From assembly GCA_907165065.1 (NCBI GenBank), contig OU015532.1, positions 38,978,339 to 39,042,338 on the forward strand: DNA of 64,000 nt, given 5' to 3'. Below are positions 52,319-63,650 of this stretch, piece after piece; positions within the stretch are counted from its first letter, which is position 1, and each line of letters opens with the position of its first letter. The notes beneath the pieces are model-generated. The model was not told the DNA's origin. It worked only from the letters and a program-made list of their open reading frames with translations, and searched no databases. Source of the DNA: Caprimulgus europaeus (taxonomy: Eukaryota; Chordata; Aves; Caprimulgiformes; Caprimulgidae). The position numbers and the translations under genes are program-made.

Positions 52319-53787
52319 AAGGGCTGTTGCCACTGGGGTATCAGTCGGGGCAGATGGCACCTCAAAAGTCCACTCGGATGACTTTTACATGAGGCGCTTT
52401 AGGTCACAGAATGGCAGCTTGGGATCTGCAGTCATGGCGCCAGTGGGACCTCCTCGCAATGAAAGTTCCCATCATGTTACCTCTACTCCTGGAGTCCCTA
52501 AAATGGGGGTCAGGGCAAGGATTGCTGACTGGCCCCCAAGGAAGGAGAACATCAAGGAAACAAGCAGATCTAGTCAAGATATTGAAACTTCAAGTTGCCT
52601 TGACAGCATGTCTTCTAAAAGCAGTCCTGGGAGTCAGGGAAGCTCTGTTAACCTGAATGCTAGTGATTCTGTCATGTTAAAGAGCATCCAGAGCACACTT
52701 AAAACCAAGACTAGACAATCTGAGAATCTAGATTCCAGGTTTCTTACACCTGATGGCTATCCCAGTTCCCCAAGGAAAGCTCTCCGCAGAATAAGACAGC
52801 GCAGCAACAGTGACATTACCATAAGTGAGCTTGATGTGGATAGTTTTGATGAATGTATTTCACCCACTTTTAAATCTGGGCCATCTCTGCACAGGGAGTA
52901 TGGCAGCACATCTTCCATAGATAAGCAGGGAACTTCAGGGGAAAGTTTTTTCGACTTACTGAAGGGCTATAAAGATGAAAAGTCTGATCAGAGAAGCCCA
53001 GCCACAACTAAGCTTAGTGACCTCCTGATTGCCAGTGGAAGCAAGGGTTCAGGATTCTCTCTAGATGTGATAGATGGACCTATTACTCAAAGGGACAACC
53101 TGAGACTCTTTAAAGAAAGGGAGAAGCCACTCAAGAGACGCTCAAAATCGGAGACAGGAGATTCATCTATTTTTCGTAAGCTGCGCAATGCCAAAGGTGA
53201 AGGGGAGCTTGGAAAGTCTTCAGATCTTGAAGATAACAGGTCAGAAGATAATGTCAAGCCTTGGACTTGTCCGAAGTGTTTTGCTCATTATGATGTACAG
53301 AGTATTTTATTTGATTTAAATGAAGCAGCAATCAACAGGCATAATGTTATTAAAAGAAGGAACACGACCACAGGTGCATCTGCTGCTGCTGTAGCATCAC
53401 TTGTCTCTGGACCCTTGTCCCATTCTGCAAGTTTCAACTCTCCAATGGGCAGCACTGAAGACCTGAATTCAAAAGGAAGCCTCAATATGGACCAGGGGGA
53501 TGATAAAAGCAATGAACTTGTGATGAGCTGTCCTTATTTTCGTAATGAGATCGGTGGGGAAGGGGAGAGGAAGATCAGCCTCTCCAAATCTAATTCAGGT
53601 TCCTTCAGTGGGTTTGAAAGTGCCTCGTTTGAGTCGACTCTGAGTTCTCACTGCACGAATGCCGGAGTAGCAGTTTTGGAAGTTCCCAAGGAGAATCTGA
53701 TTTTACATTTAGACAGAGTGAAAAGGTACATCGTTGAACACGTAGACCTTGGTGCATATTACTATCGAAAATTCTTCTATCAGAAAG
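52290..53787 (+). CDS. SIPA1L1: SIPA1L1 (SPAR), first coding exon, residues 1-499
   Basis: N-terminal third of signal-induced proliferation-associated 1-like protein 1, a Rap GTPase-activating protein of the neuronal postsynaptic density that also binds actin. The start is firm: [12 protein letters not shown] is the known N-terminus of the vertebrate protein, there is an in-frame stop just upstream, and the -3 base is A. The exon is one uninterrupted frame of 499 codons plus one base, ending CAGAAAG before the donor GTAGGTAAA at 53788 (phase 1). It is serine-rich and largely disordered. Visible blocks are [13 protein letters not shown] (about residues 31-43), [19 protein letters not shown] (about 164-182), [16 protein letters not shown] (about 214-229), a single CPKC pair (Cys327 and Cys330) in [12 protein letters not shown], an alanine stretch [10 protein letters not shown], and [20 protein letters not shown] near the end. 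No break or odd residue is seen. SIPA1L2 and SIPA1L3 are related, but the fit to SIPA1L1 is much closer. Confidence 0.97.
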
Positions 53788-56700
53788 GTAGGTAAATTTT
53801 GTTTCTCCTTCTGTTTTATTAATGACTTTTTGTTTTACCAACATACAAAATTCAGCTGATGTATAATAGCATTCGCAAGAATTATGTATTTTTTTAATCA
53901 TCAGTGCTTAAATGTGCTATATTTTACAATTAGTACATGCTGTGTCTAGTAGTCTTTCACAGTGTTGGAGTAAAAAAATGTTGATGATTTTAGTACTGAT
54001 ATACATAACATGATAACAATGGCTTCAAATTATAAATATCTTGAAACACAGCTTTGGTATCCGTGGGACTGGGCATGGGTTGGCACTTGAAAGATTAAAA
54101 AAGAAAATAAAATCCTAAAATATGAGAACTTCTTCCCTCCATGTCAAGAAGTGATGTACTGAAGATTTAGTGCAGCTTGGAAAGCTAGCATTTACGATAG
54201 TCTTTGGACATTTTCATATCTTAATCATCCATTTCAAAACATAGAGGTTTTTAAAATTAATTTAAAGTCAATAATATCATATAAATAAAGATAAAAATCT
54301 GTCTGCCTTTCTATTTTCATTATAGCCATCATTCTAGAAAGGAAATTTTAATTTGTTAGATTCTGTAGAAAGAAACTATCACTGTATATAATATATAATT
54401 ACATATATGCACACACGTATGTATGTTGCAGTGACAATGTCTGTGAAAGAAGAGTACGGTTCTCTTACCACATGGTTCTACTGAAACCGAGGATTATAAT
54501 TTCCACTGGATTTACACAGGGGAAAAAAAAAAATGGATCAAAACTTTTTGACCTATGGAAACAAGCAAAACCCAAACATTACCCAGATACCTCCCTCACC
54601 AAAATGATGCTGGCACCATGAGGTGCAGATCTCGCTGTCTGTTCCTCCTGATTCTGAAAATTATCAAAAAGGAGTGCAGAACAAAGTCCTTCAAAGTTTA
54701 AAAACGTTCTGTCTGCAGGATTGTGTGCCTTGCTGTGGTATCTCCTGGTGGATAGAATTGGTCTAGTGATTGATCTGAAGAGTGCTTGTTCCTTAGCTAC
54801 CAGTTAATCAGGACTGGGCTTCATCTCTTTAGTGAAAGCAGCTCTAAAGAACATGTTTCCTATTGATAAAAGCAGCAGGGATGCCTGGTTAAAATAAGTG
54901 GATGGTCAGTTCAGAAAAACTTTAACTTGGTAACTGTATGTTACAGCTCTCGCCTCTCATTTTTCCCTTGCCTCAAAATATGTCTCTCTCTCGCCTTTCT
55001 TCCCTGTAATGCCCCTTGTTTGGGTGGCTCTTGTCATGCTTTCCATAGTCTCATTTTTCTGCAGTCTTTCAAGGTGAGAGGTAACCTTTACTGCATGGGT
55101 TTTGAGAGTGCTGATCCCACATCCTTTCAAGATAAAGGAGTGAGGAAAAATACTGGTTTCCTCAGAACCGTAAGCCAGATGTGCAGTATAAGATGAGGGC
55201 TGTTTGGAGGGGAGAGCCTGAGATTAGAAACCCTTGCGTGTGATTACCTTCCTATCTTGTCTCCCTCCGGAACAATTTGATTCCTTATCACTCTGGTGAG
55301 TTTTGCAATCAGCAACTGAAGGTGCAGTTTCATGTTACAGCTGACCTAATTTAACAGCATTTCAGTGCTAAAAGAGGAAGGCTTTATTCCTCCCCCTTCC
55401 TTGTACCAGTTATCTTGTTTGCTGAAAACTCGATAAGCTAGTTCAGTTTACTAAGCAAGCAGAAATCTTGCCATCACAATAAATTTGCTTTTTATTGCTT
55501 GGTTATTTCTCTCCAGTCAAATCAGCTTTCCTTGCAGTCAGAGAAGTGTCAAAGCCTAGTGCCAAGTAAGCAATGAGAGTGAACAGCAGGAGAGGAAGGG
55601 AGGTAGGTGTCAGTGGGATTTCAGCAATTAGACAACAGCAATTTATTAGTTTGGCTTATCCCTAAAGGAAACCACACCCTCATGCTGCTATGATGCCAGT
55701 CATCGTTATATCTCCATTTCTTTCTAGTTGTTATTAAGACAAATTAGACAAAATCTACATAACCTAGTCCTCAGGGTATTGGTGAGGGGTAACTAGATAT
55801 ACAAGTATCGGTATTGTGTATGGAATGGATTTGGAGGGAGAAAAAAAGTTGTGTTGTTTGGGGGTTTTTTTCATTATACCATAAAACTGGATTTTAAATT
55901 CACTCTGCTCATGTTCAGTCCAGCAGGCTTGAGCCAGGGATGTTGTTCCTACCAGAGATTTTTGTCTGAAAAGAGGTGTACTTCAGAAGCCTCCTCAGAT
56001 GTGCCTAAATGACACAGTTCTAAAAGTACCAAATGCATTCTGTTGATCACTCAGCACATCTTCTTTCCCCAAGGAAACTTTAGACTAATTTGAAAGAGAT
56101 GGGCTAGCAATAAAACTTAAAGCAATGTAATAGGGGAAAAAAGAGTCGAGGAAGTCAGTTGTAACTGAGAGTTTTTATAACATGAAGAAAGTAATGGTGC
56201 AGAAGCTTTCTTGTTTGAAGAGGAGATTGGATGTTACAAATGGAACAGACAGTGACAAAAGACAGTTTCATGGGATCAGCTAGTCCAAGTCAGCAGGCCT
56301 TGGGTAATTTTATGGTCTTAAAATTGTGAAAGAAAGAATTCTGGTTCAGAAACGATAACTTTTAAAGATGTTAAGCCAGGAAAATTTCATGGACTTTGAC
56401 AACTACTGAAGTAATCCTAGAGCATGTAAAGAATAAAAAGCAATGACCCAGAGAATTGTAATCCTTTACAGTTTGTTTTCATTCCAACTTGAAATAACAA
56501 AGCAGGTAATTTGGGACTATATCAACAAAGAACTGACAGTTAAAGAACATTAATGATGCCAGTCAGCAAGATTTAATGAAAAGTAGATCTTATCACAAAA
56601 ACCTCAAAAACTGTTCATCTTCTGTGTCTTGGAAAAAAAGAAAAAGAATGAAAGCCATTGCATTGATATAGTCCATTTTAATTTCTCTGAGGTAATTTTG

Positions 56701-57343
56701 TGAGATGCTGATGGTGACTTCACTTAAATCTTTAATTATGTGGAAATAATAGCTCATTCTTTACAGGTATTGTTACTTGGATGATAGATGAATCTCAAAT
56801 TTTTGCAATATGAAGGAGTTATCAGTGAGCTGCAGTATTACTAACAAGGTCCCAATTAATTAAAACATCTTAACCTAGTTAGTGTGAGATTTATGGATGA
56901 CATTTATGGATGAGTCTTGTATAAGTTCATTGAATGCAAATGAGTGAGTGTATGTAAAAGAAATACTAAGGTGAAATCAACATATTATTTGACCTTTTAC
57001 AGAGCAGTGGTAAAACTATTGATAAATAATATTCTGACTTGGTGTTCACACTTCTAAATATGAAAATACTGGTGGAGACAGTTTAGTGGAGGTTAGAAAA
57101 ATGGTACAGATATTGGGAAAATAACTTTGTAATGGTACTTCCCAAGGTTGTAGTCAACTCCTCTGCTTTATACCTGAGCTAATAGTGCAGAATCCCTCTG
57201 TACTCAGTGGAGAGAAAAGAACCTTGTGGGAGGATACCAATAGCAGTCTTGCTTCCCTCAGTTCAATACAGAAGATTCATACACAATTAACTCACTTGGA
57301 GATGTTTATGCTTACAGGAGATAAATGCTAATCCTACACTACA

Positions 57344-57396
57344 AAAGGTGTATTTGCAAGGTGACTATTTAAAGGTGTATTTCAAAAGGTGTATTT
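57344..57396. repeat. Three copies of a 12-mer
   Basis: AAAGGTGTATTT occurs at 57344-57355, 57371-57382 and 57385-57396. Spacing is uneven, so it is a local duplication and not a regular tandem array. Confidence 0.8.
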
Positions 57397-58529
57397 GGTA
57401 AGGGGACTTGTAATTGGAAGTCTTAAGTCTAGACATTTATAAGCACTGGGATATGTGGTTATGCTGGTGCTAGAGAAAGTGGGGGGAAGAAAGCCAAAGC
57501 CAGCACAAAAAACAAATTTGTGAAAGTTACACAAATTTGACCTTGAAACAAGATTAAGTTTTGGGAAAAAAAAAAAAAAAGGATAACTATACATGGGGGG
57601 AAAAAATATTAAAGGAAGTTATTCACTGTTTGAATTTTACATGGCAGTCAGGGCTTTTGGTATGACATTTTCCCTTCTCTTAAATTCAGTGCCTGAAAAG
57701 ACAATTTCTGAGCTGTTTGAGTTGAGATAACAGGATCTCTTTTGGCATCTCTGTTTTTTAATCTGATAGAGCCCTTTCTTTTAAAATGCCTCTTTATTGG
57801 AGGGGTTTGCAGTTCATGTAGATGTAGTAACTGGACAGAAGCCGGCTTCAGTTCAGTTTTCTCACTGAAGCAATAATGTATATGTGCTTTCAGCTCATGC
57901 TGCTCAGTTGTCCATGGGCAACTTTGTAGTCTGGACTCTACTGAAGTCAGAATACTGGCTGAAATATACAAATGACATCATTAATGACAAAAATGTTTCC
58001 AAGTGTGATGGCACTAAAAAAAAAAAAAGCTTTGATTATTGAAATAAAATATTTTTTTCTCTAAACATGGTGCTTTTGGAATTAATCAGAAGGAAAATAG
58101 GTTGGACTTGTTTGAGTTTTTTTCTTTTCTACATGGTAGCACCAAATATAAGGGCTGGGGGAGGGAAGACAAGATTTCAAGAAGCTGCCTGTCAGTTGTT
58201 TTGGGGATGTTTCTGGACTATTTTTTCCTTGTAGAGCATTCTAACATTTTTGTTTGCTCTATGATTGAGATGAGTATAAAACCTTGCAACTAATCTTCTA
58301 AGAAAATACATGTTAAGACAGCTGATACACTTCAGTTTTGATTAAAAAGTGTATTTTTTGACAGAAAGGAGGAATAAGTTGTTCAGGCCTTCTTACTGAA
58401 GTCTAAGAAAAGATGTCTTTTTGTGTGAGAAAGTGAGATTCTTAGTTAAATACATAACTATTGACTGCAGTGCTTCAGTTTATTTTTTTTTTTTTTTTAA
58501 GAAAAAGAGAGAGAAAGAAGCAAAACCCT

Positions 58530-59005
58530 TGAAGGTGTTAGAGCACAAGGCTTATGGGGAGCAGCTGAGAGAACTGGAGCTGTTTAGCCTGGAGAAAAGG
58601 AGGCTCAGGGGGAGACCTCATTGCTCTCTACAGCTACCTGAAAGGAGGATGGTAGAGACATGGGGGTCGGTCTTTTCAACCAAATAACAAGTGATAGGAC
58701 AAGAGGAAATGGCCTCAAGTTGTGCCAAGGGAAGTTTAGATTGGATCTGAGGAAGAATTTCTCTACTGAAAGGGTTCTCAGGCACTGTAGTGGGTTGCCC
58801 AGGGCAGTAATGGTGGAGTCCCCATTCCCTGGAGGTATTTAAGACTCATCTAGACATAGTGCTTAGGAACATGGTTTAGTCCTGTGTGAGTCCCTCACTG
58901 TCCATACATTGAATTAACAATGATGATGATGACTTGTCAGTGTTGGGTTAATGATTGCATTTGATGATCTTAAAGGTCTTTTCCAATCTAGGTGATTCTG
59001 TGATT
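58530..59005 (+). repeat. CR1 LINE, 3' UTR fragment
   Basis: Sense CR1 3' part: 'agagcacaaggcttatgggg', 'ctgtttagcctggagaaaag' (about 58580), 'gattggatctgaggaagaat' (about 58739), 'catggtttagt' (about 58870) and the end 'gatgatcttaaaggtctttt' then GATTCTGTGATTG. Between the last two blocks is an atypical segment with a short ATG-triplet run (about 58920-58932), absent from the usual consensus. It is preceded by a T run and a GA-rich tract. No reverse transcriptase part. Confidence 0.88.
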
Positions 59006-59084
59006 GTTACTCACTGCTTCTGGAGATAAAATTACAGTTCTCGGAAGGGAATTGTTGTCTAAGTCAAGCCAAAACTTCTAGACC

Positions 59085-59560
59085 TATCTACTGGCAAAGA
59101 CCAGCAACAGATACTGAAAGCAGAGTAAGAATAGGGCAAAGGCATAATGATACTTCCCAGGTATACTTTGCCAGCCCCTGGAGATGCACAGATAATGGGT
59201 AACTTAACCTGGTGATAGTATCATTTGGACTTATCTTCCAGGCATTTATCCAATTGCCTGTTGCCTGGAATAAACTTAAGCATTCACAATATTCCTGCAG
59301 CAGCAAGGAGTTCTGCAGCTTGATTACAGGGGCAGTTTTTACTGGCTTTGTCTGCTGGCTTCCAGGATAAAAACTAGGGTCATCAGATTAAACAGTCTCA
59401 CTGCTAGGTGAAAAAGTTTGGCTTTCTCACCTTTCCGTGCTATGTATTATTTTATAAACCTCAGTCATATTATTCCACGCAATCATGTTTTATTGCCCTT
59501 ATCTGAACCTTTTCCAGTTGACTCAGGGCACAGTATTTAAGACAGAAGCAAACTGCAGAC
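59085..59560 (-). repeat. Ancient CR1-type LINE fragment
   Basis: Weak but ordered similarity, on the minus strand, to old sauropsid CR1 3' sequence: 'ctggcaaagaccagcaacag' (59090), 'ggcaaaggcataatgatact' (about 59136), 'atttatccaattgcc' (about 59244), 'gcaaggagttctgcag' (about 59304), 'tattttataaacctcagtca' (about 59449) and 'gaaccttttccagttgact' (about 59504). Order and spacing match the family with internal deletions. No coding capacity. Confidence 0.62.
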
Positions 59561-60204
59561 TTATGCAGTATGTAATATGTAGTATAGTAATTTTTTCTGC
59601 TTTCTACTTAGAAATTCAGAATGTCTGGCCATAACTTATCACTGAGACTTGAATTTCTTTCCCATATATGGGTAAAAGCTTTGCATATGTATTCTGGATG
59701 AAGTCTTTTTACATTTAGGTAACAGATTAATTATTAGCAATAAAGTCATTTTTTCAAAGACAGCCATCCTTATTAGCCTATCTATAACTTGATATTAACG
59801 ACTTATTGATAATAAAACCATAGAGAAAATTATTTTCCATCAGCTTGTCTAAGTGCTACTTAGGAAAGAGAGCATATGGCTCTGGAGGAGCAGTCTATTC
59901 TCTGTCCCCTGAGTTGTGTCTGGGGATTACAGTTCTCATGGAAAAAACCAAGAGCATCCCTCTAGCTTTGGTCCCCATCAGGCAGTAGTCGCTAACATCG
60001 TTACCACTTAGGACAAATTTGGGTTACTGGCTTAGAATGAAAGACTTGACTGAGGAGTAAATAGTTTCCTCAGCTCGTTTTGTAAGGAATGAGCTGTTGG
60101 TCAGCTTTCCTTTAACTGTTGGCAGCCAGTAAAAAAACTTTTGCTCTAATGCTTCAAATTGCTGCTTATTCTATCCCCAGAGTGGTACCTTTCAAGTATG
60201 TGGC

Positions 60205-60231
60205 TGTGGTGGTTTCACTAAAACCAGGACA
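60205..60231 (-). mobile_element. 27-bp remnant made of the two ends of an LTR
   Basis: The left 11 bases, TGTGGTGGTTT, equal the reverse complement of the right end of the LTR at 34660-35288. The right 11 bases, AAACCAGGACA, equal the reverse complement of its left end. Only about five bases lie between them. The flanks are GTGGC (60200-60204) and ATGGC (60232-60236), a 5-bp match with one mismatch, as expected for an ERV target duplication. It looks like an LTR whose whole interior was deleted. Chance or an unrelated short inverted repeat remains possible. Confidence 0.5.
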
Positions 60232-62691
60232 ATGGCTAGACTTACAGAAAAATTATAGTTAGCAGTCCAGTCACGAGCAGAAGCCTGAAGACATTGTAGG
60301 ACTGAGCTCTAATGCTGCCCTCTTGTTTCCAGAGAACTGCTGCACAGCTTTCCAGTGCTGTAAATGCTGCACTAGAGGAAAATGCTTGATGCAGAGTTTC
60401 ATTCTGAAACGTTTGGCACTTTTACTTCTAGTCTGATTACAAAAAATGCATCAATTGAACATGATAGCCAAAGGTATATAGGACAAAATGACCTCCTTGC
60501 ACAAAATCAAGTGCATTTACTTGGATTACTTGTGTGTGTGTTCATGCAGCTTCAAACATTCCTCTTGCCAACCTCCCTAAACGTTTTTCAAAATGTAGCA
60601 TAGTTTCTCCTGAGAAAACTCTCTATCTGAATTGCAGGCTAGACTGGTTACAAGGTATGCTGATTTTATCAGCTGTGCATTTGTCAGTACAGAAAACTAA
60701 TGTGATTTTTGGAGCCTTCTAGTATGTATTACCAACATATCTTTTTTCTTTCAAATTTTCTATTGTATAAGTAAAGGCACATCAGTGCTTTTAAGTCACT
60801 AAGCAGTTTAGTGTGGAGATGTCCAAGCTATCTCAGGTTTTGGAAGCTGCATAATATGCTGATAGAAAGTTGATCCAATATTCGCAATGACTGTTGTTCT
60901 TCTGCATTGGCCATCTCTGCCATAACTGTTTGAGCTATAAACATCCTGAAAAAAGCAAGTTACTTAATGGAGGAAGAAGAAAAGCTAGGCTGCTAATAGG
61001 ATGATTTGGGTTTTTAACCAAGAGAAGATCTCCGTGGCATTTACAAGGCTCATATCAGTGGAGTAGCATAAAGAATTAATTAGGCTTATGTGGATGGTCT
61101 AATTTATTCATAATTTCCCCACTCATGACTAATCAGTCACCCAAAACTTAATGCCAATATTTACAGGATATTCCACAAGATATTAAAAGAATTTTGAATC
61201 TTAATTACATCTGTGCAGAGTATTGGTTTTTGATGACTTGCAGAGGAATTTGGTAGAAAGCAAGCTTTATAATGCTGCGAGCATCTCTCTTATGTCTTGT
61301 ATACTCTGAAATCTTAAATGGAGAACACTAAGTAAAGGATAATAAAATACCAGATACTGGAGAATAAGAATAGGGCCTCCAAGGGCTTAAAGGGGTAGAC
61401 AGCAGTGTGAAGACAATGGTGTAATTCTAGGGTATGAGTAAGTTCATAAGGAGAGAACATCTACTTGAAAAGCATTTAGTGTATTGGAGGAAAGAAAAGC
61501 AAGAACCAGCAAGTATAATTTCAAAAAGAAAAGTGAGGTAGTCAAGTTCTTAACACTGCAAGTGCTTGTTCATTGGAAGAATGACTGCCATTCACTTTGG
61601 ATGGAGTGTATTTCAGTATCTGTTTTTAGTATCTTTCGAGATGCAGTTCTTGATGATATTAAAATATTTATGTTTTCTTTCTATAGCAGAATAGCTCATA
61701 TTAGACTGCTCTTAAAATCCTTGTATTGAAGTTCTGGTTGTTTTAACAATAACAAATACATTATTTGTTATTCTTAAAACACTGAGAACTCAGGTTTCCC
61801 TTCAGGACAGTAACCTCTTTTTTTCATTCCACTGAATTTCACATTTCTTCTTTGAATTGTTGAATTTTCAGATAGCTCTAACTTTCTATTTTTGTGCATG
61901 TATAAATTAATACAGATATGCAGCATGTAGAAATCATTACATAGAACTTATTTTTCTTGTACAATACTTCTATTTTTCTACAGTTTCTCTCACATTTTCC
62001 TTTCAGGTACTGTGTGTTTAAATTCAGTTGTTATCACTTGAGATATGTGCAACTTTGTTTATATGTTGCTGCATTCATGATGATGTACTTCTGTCATCAG
62101 TCAAGATAGTTCATAATGCTCAGAAGGCTAAATAGAAGAGCCTCAATTCAAATTTCTTAAATTGCTGAGCTTTAATTTTTATAAATGCAATTTCCTAATA
62201 TTTCTTCATGTAAAGCTTGGCTTTACATGTGTAAACAAATATAAAAATGTATCTCAAATAATCTACTTTCCAGCTAGTGAGTGATATCTCCAGCTCTGTA
62301 TTCTTCTCTCTGCTGCTTTTCACCTGGGCTAGTTTTAGACTCAGCTCTTAGCACTCTAAATTTACTCTTTGGGTTGTTTGACATTTCACTGTTCAATATT
62401 TTTGCTAGTCATGATTTTGATGTATGAGAGGTGTATCCTGTGTTAGGCCTGGTTAGGCCTGTGTAAGCAGAGCTAAATGTTGAATTTCAACCTTCCTGTA
62501 TAAATGGAGCTCATTAGGGAACTCAAGCATGAAAATGAAATCCTAGTACTACTGAAGACATGCTCTTGGTGACTCTAGTGAAGCTTGCAATTTATTTCCA
62601 GTATAACAAATAAGCATGAAAATATAGTTGCAGTGTAAGAAGCAAGATGGACTTTTATTTGTGTTCTTTTTTTTTTTTCCTTGTATGCAAG

Positions 62692-62822
62692 AACACTGGA
62701 ACTACTTTGGGGCAGATGAGAACCTAGGTCCAGTAGCTGTGAGTATACGAAGAGAAAAGCCAGAGGAAATAAAAGAAAATGGACCTCAATACAACTACCG
62801 GATCATATTCAGAACCAGTGAG
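62692..62822 (+). CDS. SIPA1L1: SIPA1L1, second coding exon
   Basis: 131 bases. The one base carried from exon 1 plus AA makes the split Glu codon, and the frame continues [20 protein letters not shown] and on to IIFRTSE, ending in phase 0 at AGTGAG before GTAAGC. Residues 500-543. The acceptor is TATGCAAG at 62684-62691 after a long T tract. This segment belongs to the conserved region N-terminal to the Rap-GAP catalytic domain in the SIPA1 family. The sequence matches the mammalian protein almost residue for residue. No frameshift or missing base. Confidence 0.96.
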
Positions 62823-63461
62823 GTAAGCAGTTCAGGAATGGCAGTAAAAGAAGCGAGAAGTGAGCAGGCACAACCAGGTGTATGCCTGGGGCTGTACACT
62901 TTTCAGCACTGACAACAGATTTCTGTCTCCTCTACATACACATAATCCAGGAATCTCCTGACAAAGTTATGCCACCTGTTTGTATTACACAGAATACAAG
63001 TAAATATCAGTGAGTGAGTTATTCCATAACCAATACAGAAGAAAATGTTTTGGTTAAAGCTTGAGAAATTTACAGGAGCTATATCAGCTAGAAACAAGCA
63101 GAGAGGAGGAAAAAAATTACTTCCTCCACTTTTAAACCTTGACAGCGAGTAGACCTGAGAAGCATAGTTTTATACTTTGAAATGCTCTGCTAGAAATACT
63201 ACTACTACTACTAATCTTTTCCAAGTATTAGTTTCCTGTAAAACTTGTATCTGTTGAATTATTTGAAATATTCTAACTGCTGTTAGCTATCAGACTGACA
63301 TTTTGCATATCAGTGTCTGTTTCCTTCAACATAAGTTACTTAATGTTCTCAGTCTTTATTGAGAATTGGAAAAATGGTACATTTTGCTCCACTGCTGTTG
63401 TTTGTCAACCTTTTCTCAATGCATAGTTCAATATATAAGCTAATTTGTTTTGTGTGCTAAG
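62823..63461 (+). other. SIPA1L1: SIPA1L1 intron between coding exons 2 and 3
   Basis: 639-bp phase-0 intron, donor GTAAGC, acceptor TGTGCTAAG. Contains a short (ACT)n run at about 63199-63212. No other feature. Confidence 0.93.
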
Positions 63462-63650
63462 CTTATGACATTAAGAGGCTCTGTGCTGGAAGATGCTATC
63501 CCTTCAACTGCAAAGCACTGCACAGCCAGGGGACTTCCCCTAAAAGAAGTGCTGGAGTATGTGGTTCCTGAGCTAAATATCCATTGCCTAAGGCTGGCCT
63601 TCAACACTCCGAAAGTCACAGAGCAGCTCATGAAGCTGGATGAACAAGGG
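63462..63650 (+). CDS. SIPA1L1: SIPA1L1, third coding exon
   Basis: 189 bases, 63 whole codons (residues 544-606), starting [19 protein letters not shown] and ending QLMKLDEQG before the donor GTAAGTG. Both ends are phase 0. It is part of the conserved N-terminal half of the GAP module. The catalytic Rap-GAP domain, which supplies the asparagine thumb in this family, should follow in exons outside the window. The gene is therefore cut by the window edge and is not truncated biologically. Confidence 0.96.

Larger units (their letters stand above)
53788..62691 (+). other. SIPA1L1: SIPA1L1 intron between coding exons 1 and 2
   Basis: An 8,904-bp phase-1 intron. Donor GTAGGT at 53788. The acceptor is a long T-rich tract ending TATGCAAG at 62691. 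It contains a CR1 (58530-59005), an ancient CR1 (59085-59560), an A run (57566-57581), a T run near 58482-58498, a triplicated 12-mer (57344-57396) and a 27-bp LTR-end remnant (60205-60231). The rest is unrecognised AT-rich DNA with no supported nested gene. Confidence 0.92.

Noticed and set aside
52411..52656. An 81-codon + strand frame and a 74-codon minus-strand frame (53288-53512) inside the first coding exon
   Set aside because: Shadows of the SIPA1L1 reading frame.
62823..62912. Read-through of coding exon 2 into the intron as an alternative C-terminus
   Set aside because: A strong GTAAGC donor is present and the joined exons restore the known protein. The extension has no conserved feature.
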